This document shows, one piece after another, positions 15,273-22,666 of a DNA stretch of 23,427 bases (position 1 is the stretch's first letter; each line of letters begins with the position of its first letter). The translations under genes were made by a program, and so were the position numbers. The notes under the pieces were generated by a model. It was not told the origin of the DNA. It made no database searches and saw only the letters and a list, made by a program, of their open reading frames with translations. Origin of the DNA: Clostridiales bacterium (lineage in GTDB: Bacteria; Bacillota; Clostridia; Oscillospirales; JAAYXM01); contig JAAYXM010000060.1 of the NCBI GenBank assembly GCA_012515925.1, positions 1-23,427 of the forward strand, given 5' to 3'.

Positions 15273-17906
15273 TTATGCCTTTATGTTAAGGTTAATCATC
15301 TCGATATTCTTGTTCGGGCAGCGGTTGTAGCACATTCCGCAAGCCACGCATTTATTCTCGTCGACGACCACCCAGTCCGGCTCCTCGGTATTGCTGATGG
15401 CAAAGTCGGTACAGATATTTTTGCAAAGCTCGCAGCCCTCGCCGCAGCCGCATTTTAAACACCTTGAAGCCTCTTCCACGGCCTCTTCCTCGCTCATAAC
15501 GCGGATAAACGGCTTGAAGTCGCGTATGCGCTCGGCGCCGCTTTTGGCCGCAAGGTCTATGCCTTCGCCGTCCGTGAAATACGGGTTTCTGCGGAGCACC
15601 GCGTCCGCGCTGACCTTAGGGTATTCGCCGGTATACAGAATAGCCGGTTTTCCGCCCGAAAGGCTTTTGTCGATACAGTAAGCCGCCTTATGACCGTCCG
15701 CTATCGCGGAGATTATATTGCGAACCTCGACCGCGTCGCCGCCCGAGTATACGAAACCGTCGACAGACATATTTCCGTCTACCGAAATCATGCCGTATTT
15801 GTCGGTATTAAGACCCGCCGCGTCGGGCTTCTGACCCACGGCGGAGATAATCAAATCGCACGGGAGCGCAAAATCCGCGTCGTTCACGCCGACGGGACGG
15901 CGGCGCCCGCTGTTGTCGGCCTCTTCGAGCACCTGCGTTTTCATCTTAATGGCCGAGACCTTGCCGTTTTCCGACACAATTTCCGTAGGCGCCACAAGAT
16001 ACATAATCCTGACGCCCTCTTCCTCGGCCTCGATAATCTCGTCGCCTGTGGCGGGCATTTCGTCACGCGTGCGGCGGTAGGCGATATAGACCTCCTGCGC
16101 GCCGAGCCTTCTCGCGGTACGCGCCGCGTCCACCGCGGTAAAGCCGCCGCCTAACACGACAACGCGCTTGCCGACGCTGACTTTTTTGCCGTCATATACA
16201 TCTTTTAAGAAATCTATCGCGTTTATAATACCCTCGGAATCCTCGCCGGGCACGCCGGGCAGCCTGCCTGCCTGCGCGCCGATACCCGCGAACACAGCGT
16301 CGAACCCGTCCTTCTTAAGGCTTTCGGCGGTAATATCCTTGCCGAAGCAAACGCCTGTCTTAAACGTGACGCCGAGCTCTTTCAAAATCCCGATATCGTC
16401 GTCAATCGCGCTCTTGTCCATTCTGAAATCCGGTATGGCGTAGCGCAGCATACCGCCTAAAACGTTCTCCTTTTCGAACACAGTTACCGTATAGCCCGCC
16501 TTCGCGAGATGGAACGCGCAGGTGATACCGGCGGGGCCGGAACCGATGACCGCGACTTTCTTATTGTTTTTCGGAGCCTTTTCGATATTCGGTTTCCAGT
16601 TGTTTTTCTTTCCGTATTCAAGGATAAACCGCTTTAAATCCCTGATGGGAATCTCGCGCCCCGTAACGCCGCGGGTACACGCGCTCTCGCACGGGCGGCT
16701 GCAAACCTGGCCGCACACGCCCATGAGGGGCGCCGCGCCCACCACAAGCTCGTAAGCGCGCTTGAAATTCCGCTCGGCGATCTTTCTGACATACGCCTGC
16801 GCCGGAACATGCGCCGGGCACGCGTCCTTGCACGGCGCGGCAAGCTGTTCCATGATATGCGCGTGACCTTTATACAGCGTAACCTCGGCCGCGCTTTTGA
16901 CATGTGGAACAATCAGGTCGCGCATGTCGCGCGTGGTCTTGTAATCATGCGTTCTCATGAACTCGCGGACACCGTCGATAAGCTCGCCGATAAAGCCGTA
17001 GCCGGACATCAGCGTTTCAGCGCAGATGCCGATTAAATCGGCGCCGCACATGAACATCTCAACAGCGTCGCGCCAGTTTCTGACACCGCCCGCCATCATT
17101 ATTTTGGGCTCGGGGCCGTTTACCTTGCGTATCTCGTACGTATCGCGGAGCGCGAGCGGCTTAAGCCACGCGCCCGAATGGCAGGACATGCTTATCTCGT
17201 CCTGCAGGTGATACGCGGAAGCGCCCGGGTCGTCGAGGTTAATCGGGGGTATCGCAAGACGGTTGGACGTGCCCCCCACCGCGTCCGCGCCTGCCGCGTA
17301 CAATGCCGTGGCAACCTGAGCAATCCTGCCGCCCTCCGGCGTGAGTTTTACAAACAACGGAATTTTAATGGCTTTTTTAATCTCGCGAACAATTTCGCTG
17401 ACCGCGTCCGCGTTCTGACCGAGGCTCGCGCCGGTCTTGACCTTCGCGGCGTTCTCGTTGCCCGCGGAGAGCTGGACGTTAAAGGACATGTTCGGGCAGC
17501 ACATGTTGAGCTCGATAATGTCCGCGCCGGCTTCCTCGAATTTCTTCGCCATGTTAACCCAGCCCGCGGCGCCTTCGTCGCCCGCGTATGTAATGTTCGC
17601 GAACAGCTTAAGCTCCTTGAGAACCTTCTTCGCGTCGCGCATGAGCTTTAAGCCCTGTTCAAACGTCAAACGCTTCTCGGCGGTAAAGCACAGCGCGTTA
17701 CGGTCATTAAACACCGCGTAGCGCGGAACCCTGTTGATGTACGGCGCGGGGTCGATAGTGAGCTTGATGCTCGCGGCGCCCCAGCCGCATTCCTCGATTT
17801 TTTTCAGCTGCTCGACACTCTTTGTGGTAGGTCCCGAGGCAACGAAAAACGGGTTTCTGAATTTGACGCCGGCAATCTCAACCGGCAGATTATAGTTGCC
17901 TGACAT
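15273..17906 (-). CDS. PreA-like dehydrogenase fused to GltD/PreT-like Fe-S flavoprotein
   Basis: An 877-residue protein likely to pass electrons between NAD(P)H and a C=C bond through FAD, Fe-S clusters and FMN. Residues about 6-345 are a dihydroorotate/dihydropyrimidine-dehydrogenase TIM barrel with the ELNMCCPN active loop (Asn134, Cys137 at the catalytic Cys position). Residues about 355-750 are GltD-like: cluster ligands Cys359, Cys363, Cys398, Cys402, Cys406, Cys410; FAD motif GSGPAG 455-460; NADPH motif GGGFT 586-590; GGD 722-724. The end holds Cys816-832 and a standard ferredoxin motif (Cys853, 856, 859, 863). Mammalian DPD has the same parts with the flavoprotein half first, so the order is swapped. 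Compared with DPD, Asn-Thr in the barrel is Asn215-Arg216, which argues against a simple pyrimidine substrate. ATG 17906 is chosen because GGAGG lies 8 nt upstream; the upstream in-frame ATG 17966 would overlap the previous gene. Confidence 0.87.
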   Translation of the reverse strand: MSGNYNLPVEIAGVKFRNPFFVASGPTTKSVEQLKKIEECGWGAASIKLTIDPAPYINRVPRYAVFNDRNALCFTAEKRLTFEQGLKLMRDAKKVLKELKLFANITYAGDEGAAGWVNMAKKFEEAGADIIELNMCCPNMSFNVQLSAGNENAAKVKTGASLGQNADAVSEIVREIKKAIKIPLFVKLTPEGGRIAQVATALYAAGADAVGGTSNRLAIPPINLDDPGASAYHLQDEISMSCHSGAWLKPLALRDTYEIRKVNGPEPKIMMAGGVRNWRDAVEMFMCGADLIGICAETLMSGYGFIGELIDGVREFMRTHDYKTTRDMRDLIVPHVKSAAEVTLYKGHAHIMEQLAAPCKDACPAHVPAQAYVRKIAERNFKRAYELVVGAAPLMGVCGQVCSRPCESACTRGVTGREIPIRDLKRFILEYGKKNNWKPNIEKAPKNNKKVAVIGSGPAGITCAFHLAKAGYTVTVFEKENVLGGMLRYAIPDFRMDKSAIDDDIGILKELGVTFKTGVCFGKDITAESLKKDGFDAVFAGIGAQAGRLPGVPGEDSEGIINAIDFLKDVYDGKKVSVGKRVVVLGGGFTAVDAARTARRLGAQEVYIAYRRTRDEMPATGDEIIEAEEEGVRIMYLVAPTEIVSENGKVSAIKMKTQVLEEADNSGRRRPVGVNDADFALPCDLIISAVGQKPDAAGLNTDKYGMISVDGNMSVDGFVYSGGDAVEVRNIISAIADGHKAAYCIDKSLSGGKPAILYTGEYPKVSADAVLRRNPYFTDGEGIDLAAKSGAERIRDFKPFIRVMSEEEAVEEASRCLKCGCGEGCELCKNICTDFAISNTEEPDWVVVDENKCVACGMCYNRCPNKNIEMINLNIKA

Positions 17907-17914
17907 ATTTTCTT

Positions 17915-17919
17915 CCTCC
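17915..17919 (-). promoter_or_regulatory. Ribosome binding site that selects ATG 17906
   Basis: On the minus strand GGAGG lies eight bases before ATG 17906, in the 19-nt gap after the Gfo/Idh/MocA stop codon. This decides against the 20-residue longer form starting at 17966. Confidence 0.85.
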
Positions 17920-17925
17920 GGTAAT

Positions 17926-18996
17926 TTATTTCTGTAAGCCGTCGTTTTTGATGGAAACACCCTCACGGGCGGATTTATAAATTAAGTTAATAACCTTAAG
18001 CGCCTCATAACCGTCGATTCCGCGAAGTCCGACCTTCGCGTCCTTGCCGTCGCGCGCGCTTTCCATAAAATGACGGATTTCGTTTATGTAGCCTAAGTTA
18101 AACTTCTCGTCCACCGCGGGCTTTGACCAGCCTGTGGTAATCTCGGCTTTTTCGACGGTATACGACAAGCCCGGTATGGAGTAAACGTTGAGCGCGGACG
18201 AGAAGGTCAGATCGACATGGATGCAGCCCTTGTCGCCGTAAAAGTCGATAACATCCTCCATGCCGCCCGTGGTGACGTAGTTGGCCTCGACCACGGCGGT
18301 GGTGCCGTCCTCAAAGCGCATGAGCGCGGCAGCCCAGTCCTCACCCTCCATTTTCTTGTGCTGCAGGTTATTCTCCCCGCCGCCCGAGGTTAAAGCGGTA
18401 AGCTCGCTCCAGCGGTTGTTCTTCAGCGCGAGCAGGAAGCATACGGGATGCACGCCAAGGTGCACCATCGAACCGCCGCCGCAGTATTTTATAGTCTGGG
18501 CAAACGGGGAATGCGAACCGCAGTGGCATTCGCGGGCGCGGATAAACATCGGCTTGCCGATAGCGCCCTCGTCTATAACCTCAAGCGCGCGGTTTAACGC
18601 GGGGGCGAAAAGCCAGTCCTCGGCGTAGTAGAGCTTTTTGCCCGCGGCGTTTGCCGCGTCCACCATGGCTTTAGCGTCCTCGACGGTTGTCGCGAGCGGC
18701 TTTTCGGAGATTACATGCCTGCCCTTTTTAAACGCGTGCTTTGCGGCCTCGACATGCAGGAAATTCGGGAGGCAGATATCGACCACGTCGCATTCAACCT
18801 CGTCAATGGCCTTGAACATATCGTCGTACGCCGCGTAATCCGTAACATTATAACGCTCCGCGAGCGCTTTTACGCGGTCTGGATCCTTATCGCAAATCGC
18901 GACGATTTCCGCAATATCCGTACATCTTGAATATCCGTCCATGTGCAAATCCGCGCTGAACGCGGCGCCGATTAAGAGAACCTTAACTCTTTTCAT
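17926..18996 (-). CDS. Gfo/Idh/MocA-family oxidoreductase
   Basis: A 356-residue NAD(P)-dependent dehydrogenase. The N-terminal Rossmann domain begins LLIGAAFSADLH, where the second Gly of GxG is Ala. The signature EKPLA at 98-102 supplies the catalytic Lys99. The family normally reads GGG-x-x-x-D-x-x-x-H for the catalytic Asp and His; here it is GGGSMVHLGVH (173-183), so His179 replaces the Asp while His183 is kept. A Cys/His-rich stretch, RECHCGSH, lies just before. Members oxidise or reduce sugars, inositols and sugar acids; the substitution may signal a changed mechanism or substrate. It is first in the five-gene operon, with AGGAGG upstream of ATG 18996 and a structured leader. Confidence 0.9.
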   Translation of the reverse strand: MKRVKVLLIGAAFSADLHMDGYSRCTDIAEIVAICDKDPDRVKALAERYNVTDYAAYDDMFKAIDEVECDVVDICLPNFLHVEAAKHAFKKGRHVISEKPLATTVEDAKAMVDAANAAGKKLYYAEDWLFAPALNRALEVIDEGAIGKPMFIRARECHCGSHSPFAQTIKYCGGGSMVHLGVHPVCFLLALKNNRWSELTALTSGGGENNLQHKKMEGEDWAAALMRFEDGTTAVVEANYVTTGGMEDVIDFYGDKGCIHVDLTFSSALNVYSIPGLSYTVEKAEITTGWSKPAVDEKFNLGYINEIRHFMESARDGKDAKVGLRGIDGYEALKVINLIYKSAREGVSIKNDGLQK

Positions 18997-19032
18997 TAAA
19001 TAAATAACCTCCTGTTTTATGCGAGCGTTAAA

Positions 19033-19079
19033 GGGCTTAAAGCCCGTTTATACAATTTTTGCGCAAAAGAGCGCAAAAA
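19033..19079 (-). promoter_or_regulatory. Structured 5' leader of the catabolic operon
   Basis: In the about 85-nt leader two hairpins can form: TTTTTGCGC with GCGCAAAAA (19056-19064 and 19071-19079, 6-nt loop) and the compact palindrome GGGCTTAAAGCCC (19033-19045). The latter could also be a DNA operator just downstream of the transcription start. I recognise no known riboswitch. Confidence 0.5.
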
Positions 19080-19090
19080 GCTACAATAGT

Positions 19091-19119
19091 ATTTTACATC
19101 AATATACGTGATTTAACAA
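19091..19119 (-). promoter_or_regulatory. Sigma-A promoter of the catabolic operon
   Basis: On the minus strand, TTGTTA (19114-19119) and TAAAAT (19091-19096) are exactly 17 nt apart. It would start transcription near 19084 and drive the five genes down to the terminator at 11561-11606. Confidence 0.75.
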
Positions 19120-19160
19120 CCGCAAGTTTGACGTTTTTGTTCGCGGCAGGGAGAAATAAC

Positions 19161-19190
19161 TTGTTAAAACAGCACCAATAATGGTATAAT
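19161..19190 (+). promoter_or_regulatory. Sigma-A promoter of the ATP-grasp operon
   Basis: TTGTTA (19161-19166) and a perfect TATAAT (19185-19190) are 18 nt apart. It is divergent from the catabolic-operon promoter, with about 40 nt between the two -35 boxes, so a regulator bound between them could control both. Confidence 0.8.
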
Positions 19191-19232
19191 ATATCCAATA
19201 TTCGGTATGTACGTAATAAGATTGTCAGTTTA

Positions 19233-20453
19233 ATGGTGGTGTTTGCCATAGATAAGCCCTGCGCAATAGTTACGGATGTGCGCTACCGCATGAGCGTTCC
19301 GGTTATCCGCTGTCTCGGCAGGCGCGGGATAAAGGTTATCGCGGCCGAGCGCGAATCCACAAAGCCCTGCGCGGCACTCGGCTTTTATTCAAAGTACACG
19401 GCGGGGAACCTGCTCTATCCGGCGCCGGACAGCGACGCGCGCGGTTTTTTTGACGCGCTGCGGAGATACGCGTCAGGCTGTGAAACCCCGCCCGTTATAA
19501 TACCGGTGGGCATGGATTCGGTTCTCGCGATAAGCGAAAACAGGGAAGAGGTTTCTAAGTGGGCGCGTGTCGCGGTTTCAGATATTAAGAGTATAACGCT
19601 CGCGAATGACAAGAGCGCGCTGCTTGAGCTTGCCCGCGGCCTCGGAGTGCCCTGCCCCGAAACCACGCGTCTTATGCAGGGCGAGGATATCCCGAACCTT
19701 GCCGGGCGGATTAAATACCCCGCCGTTATAAAGCTGATCTCGGGCGAGCTTCTGGGGCTTTCCCCGCAGGACCGCTATCGTATAGTATACGACAGCCGCG
19801 AGTTTATATCAAGCTATACCAAAATGCACGAAGTATCAGAGTACCCGCTTGTTCAGGAATACATACAAGGCGACGGTTACGGGGTATCCGCGGTTTTTGA
19901 TGAAAACCATAATCCGGTGAGCGTTTTCTGCCACAGGCGGATTCGCGAATATCCGGTGTCCGGCGGACCTTCAAGCTTTTGCGTCAGCGTCTGGAACGAC
20001 GAATTGGTAAAATACGCGATTACCATACTGCGCGCGCTCGAATGGACGGGCGTCGCGATGGTGGAATTTAAGGGCAGCCCGGAGACAGGCTTTAAGCTTA
20101 TGGAGATAAACCCGCGGTTCTGGGGGAGTACGGCGCTCTCGGTCGCCGCGGGCTGCGACATCCCGTTTTCGCTTTACCGCGCGGCACTGGGCGATAAGGC
20201 CGGCGTTGAAATCAAACAGGAATACAGGCTTAATAAAAAAGTCCGGTTTATTCTACAGGATTTGCTTTCTTTTTCGGGGTATTTAAGGATAAAATCGAAT
20301 AAGGCGGGCTTTGCCGCGGGCTTTGTCCGTGATTTGTTAAACCCGCGTGTCAGTGACGGCGTGCTTTCCCTCGCGGATTTCAAGGTGTCGTATATGTATC
20401 TGAAATCCGCGCTCGGTAAAAGGGACAGGATAAAAGATCGGGGTCTGTTATGA
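19233..20453 (+). CDS. ATP-grasp domain protein (carboxylate-amine ligase-like)
   Basis: A 406-residue ATP-grasp enzyme of the carbamoyl-phosphate-synthase-like/carboxylate-amine ligase group. A pre-ATP-grasp domain opens with CAIVTDVRYRMSVPVIRCLG; the central domain has the nucleotide-binding region around KYPAVIKLISGE (161-172) and PLVQEYIQG (205-213); the metal-binding end is FKLMEINPRFWGST (287-300). Such enzymes join a carboxylate to an amine or thiol via an acyl phosphate. The substrates are not apparent. No Shine-Dalgarno sequence precedes ATG 19233, and the predicted leader is only about 35 nt; GTG 19236 and 19239 are alternatives. Its stop overlaps the start of the PHP gene (ATGA), showing tight coupling. 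Confidence 0.87.
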   Translation: MVVFAIDKPCAIVTDVRYRMSVPVIRCLGRRGIKVIAAERESTKPCAALGFYSKYTAGNLLYPAPDSDARGFFDALRRYASGCETPPVIIPVGMDSVLAISENREEVSKWARVAVSDIKSITLANDKSALLELARGLGVPCPETTRLMQGEDIPNLAGRIKYPAVIKLISGELLGLSPQDRYRIVYDSREFISSYTKMHEVSEYPLVQEYIQGDGYGVSAVFDENHNPVSVFCHRRIREYPVSGGPSSFCVSVWNDELVKYAITILRALEWTGVAMVEFKGSPETGFKLMEINPRFWGSTALSVAAGCDIPFSLYRAALGDKAGVEIKQEYRLNKKVRFILQDLLSFSGYLRIKSNKAGFAAGFVRDLLNPRVSDGVLSLADFKVSYMYLKSALGKRDRIKDRGLL

Positions 20454-21271
20454 AATTTGATTTGCATGTTCACACGGTAAAATCAAAAGACTCGGCTCTT
20501 ACGCCGGACGGATTGTATTCCGTCGCGAAGCGAGCGGGACTTGCCGGCGTCGCGGTGACGGACCATAACATCTTTCTGGAATACCCGCAGCTTGAGGATT
20601 TGATTATAATCCCGGCGTGTGAATACTCCACCGACGGCGGGCACCTGCTTGTGTATTTTCTTAAAAACCCTATTGAAAAGGAGCTTACGCAAAACGAGAA
20701 GGGGCAGTACTCCTGGCGCGAGGTTATCGACGCGGCGCACGCGCAGGACGCGATTGTGTTCATAGCGCATCCGTTTTCACCCGGGATATTCCGGGATATC
20801 GAGTTGTGGAAGGCTTTGGACGGGATTGAGATATATAACGCGCGCGCCGAGCATTCGAGAATAAAGGACGCGAATTTCAGCGCCCAGACCACCTGCCTTA
20901 CCCTCGACAAGCCCTTTTCGGCGGGAAGCGACGCGCATTTCGCCGGCGAGGTAGGGCGCGCGTACTGGGAGTGCGGCGATTTTGATATCAAGGACTTAAA
21001 CCGAAGTCAGGTGCTCGGGATTATCAGGGAAAAGCTCATGGCCGGAGACGGCGTTGTCTACGCGGGCACGGCTTCCCCGTATTATAAGGTATTAAGCCGT
21101 TATCTATCGGCGATTGCCGGGCGCAGCCCCGTGAAGCTGTTGCGGGCTGCCGCGCTTTTTGTTTATACGGCGTTTATTTCGATTATGAGGTTTATCGGTT
21201 TTCTGCCCGGGTTAAAGGCCGGGTATCTTGAGGACTGGAAAAGCATAGACAGTATAAAGAATAAGGAATGA
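20450..21271 (+). CDS. PHP-domain metallohydrolase with C-terminal membrane segment
   Basis: A 273-residue PHP (polymerase and histidinol phosphatase) protein. Metal ligands are present: His6 and His8 in LHVHT, Asp38-His39 in VTDHN, Glu58 in ACEYS, His107 in IAHPF, and Asp161 and His163 in GSDAH. Members are phosphoesterases acting on small molecules such as 3',5'-nucleoside bisphosphates or histidinol phosphate. Residues about 229-254 form one hydrophobic stretch, unusual for this family, which would tether the enzyme to the inner face of the membrane. It overlaps the ATP-grasp gene by four bases and precedes the deacetylase gene by four, so the three are very likely one transcript. Confidence 0.87.
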   Translation: MKFDLHVHTVKSKDSALTPDGLYSVAKRAGLAGVAVTDHNIFLEYPQLEDLIIIPACEYSTDGGHLLVYFLKNPIEKELTQNEKGQYSWREVIDAAHAQDAIVFIAHPFSPGIFRDIELWKALDGIEIYNARAEHSRIKDANFSAQTTCLTLDKPFSAGSDAHFAGEVGRAYWECGDFDIKDLNRSQVLGIIREKLMAGDGVVYAGTASPYYKVLSRYLSAIAGRSPVKLLRAAALFVYTAFISIMRFIGFLPGLKAGYLEDWKSIDSIKNKE

Positions 21272-21275
21272 TTTC

Positions 21276-22649
21276 ATGATAATTTACGATTTGGCGAGAA
21301 AGGCGAAAACCGGCTATAAACAATACTTAAAGCAAAGAGCCGGGCGGTTTTTAAGCCCGGTGCGCAGGATTGAGCGGGTCGCGCCGCTTACGGGTAAGCG
21401 GTATGTTGCCATGACGTTTGACGACGGCCCGTGCGCCATGCCGCCAAACCCCAATAACACGGCGGCGTCGCTTACCGGGCATATTCTCGATGTATTAAAG
21501 AAATACAACGCAAAGGGCACGTTCGACGTTATCGGAACCACCGAGAACAACTACCCGGACGTCGCGGGGAAAGAAGGCTCCTTTACTTGGGGCGGCGTGC
21601 GTTACGACCACTACCCGGATATAAACACGGACAAGCTTGCGGGCGTTAAAAACCAGCCGGATCTTGCCGAGCGCATTATCGGGGAAGGACATGAGATAAC
21701 AAACCACGGCTATGCGCATATACTGTTCGGCAAAATCAGGCTGATTTACGGGAAACGCGCATGCTTTGACAATATACACGAGGTGATTTCCGACCTTAAA
21801 AAGCTTGACGAGCTTGTGCAAAAATACTATAAACACAAGATACGCGCGGGGCGCCCGCCCCATTATGTGGACAGGACCCGCGACGGGCACAGCGCCTACG
21901 ACGCGTACAGGTATATGAACTATCAATACCTCGCCGCGAGCTTCGACGGCGGCGGGTGGCTCGTAAGCGACTATGAAAAAGAGGTTTCAAACATGATACG
22001 CCCGCTTGAGGCGGCGCTTAAGGCTGACCCCGACGCGCTTTCCGGGCAGATTATATTCCAGAAGGACGGCTGCAACATGGCGCGGCGCACACCTGTAGCG
22101 GACGCGCTGGATAAGCAGCTTGAGCTTCTTACGGAGAAGGGCTACAGCGTGATTACCGTGTCCGAGCTTTTAGAGCTTTCCCCGTTTGAGGACACGGGCG
22201 ATACCGAACCGGTATTTGAATACGCGCGCGAGCTCATAAACGCGGGCTTTTGTGTCGCGTACAGGAATAACACGCTCCAGCCGGACAGAATCGCGAATTT
22301 CGGCGAGCTTGTGATGATGAGCGTTCTGCCCGCTAAGCTGCACCGTGAGTTCTGCGATTACGTCGACGGGAATTTCCATGCTCCGCAGGAGTCCGAGCAG
22401 ATTGCCAAAGCATACGGGATAACCCCAGCGCACCCGTATTTTCACGCGTTTCCCGTCGCGGTAAGAGACGGGCTTCTTAAGCCCGGCAATCCGGACGGGC
22501 TGGACGCGAATACACCCGTTACCTCCGGCATACTGATTAAATATCTCACGCGGATAAACCCGGACATAAGAATCGACGTCAGCTCCTCCGGGCCGCTTAC
22601 CCGGCGCGTGGTAACAGAGAACCTCGCGCGCGCGCTGCTTAAAATATAA
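21276..22649 (+). CDS. NodB-type polysaccharide deacetylase-like protein with SLH-like tail
   Basis: A 457-residue protein. Residues about 41-300 follow the NodB carbohydrate esterase 4 pattern: MTFDDGP (46-52, base Asp49 and metal Asp50), NHGYAH with metal His144 and His148, and GRPPHY at 192-197 for the RPP motif. In motif 5, where the family has the catalytic-acid His (LHD), this protein reads FQKDG (261-265), with Lys263. Residues about 312-355 and 378-427 resemble two degenerate S-layer homology repeats (for example ARELINAGFCVAY and AVRDGLLKPG). There is no signal peptide or membrane helix, odd for a wall-acting enzyme. Start ATG 21276 has AAGGAATG upstream. It could be an intracellular hydrolase on a small acylated substrate. 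The product cannot be named. Confidence 0.78.
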   Translation: MIIYDLARKAKTGYKQYLKQRAGRFLSPVRRIERVAPLTGKRYVAMTFDDGPCAMPPNPNNTAASLTGHILDVLKKYNAKGTFDVIGTTENNYPDVAGKEGSFTWGGVRYDHYPDINTDKLAGVKNQPDLAERIIGEGHEITNHGYAHILFGKIRLIYGKRACFDNIHEVISDLKKLDELVQKYYKHKIRAGRPPHYVDRTRDGHSAYDAYRYMNYQYLAASFDGGGWLVSDYEKEVSNMIRPLEAALKADPDALSGQIIFQKDGCNMARRTPVADALDKQLELLTEKGYSVITVSELLELSPFEDTGDTEPVFEYARELINAGFCVAYRNNTLQPDRIANFGELVMMSVLPAKLHREFCDYVDGNFHAPQESEQIAKAYGITPAHPYFHAFPVAVRDGLLKPGNPDGLDANTPVTSGILIKYLTRINPDIRIDVSSSGPLTRRVVTENLARALLKI

Positions 22650-22666
22650 CGAAGGTCGGTTATTTG

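Noticed and set aside
15273..17906. Frameshift or assembly join of two separate genes (preA and preT)
   Set aside because: The reading frame is continuous through the linker (residues 345-358) with no internal start signal, so a true fusion is the simpler reading.
17907..17966. 20-residue N-terminal extension of the DPD-like protein
   Set aside because: It would overlap the upstream stop codon by 41 nt, has no ribosome site, and the family domain begins just after the Met at 17906.
11614..18996. Assignment of the operon to pyrimidine or hexuronate catabolism
   Set aside because: Single members resemble enzymes of each pathway, but the remaining diagnostic enzymes of both are missing.
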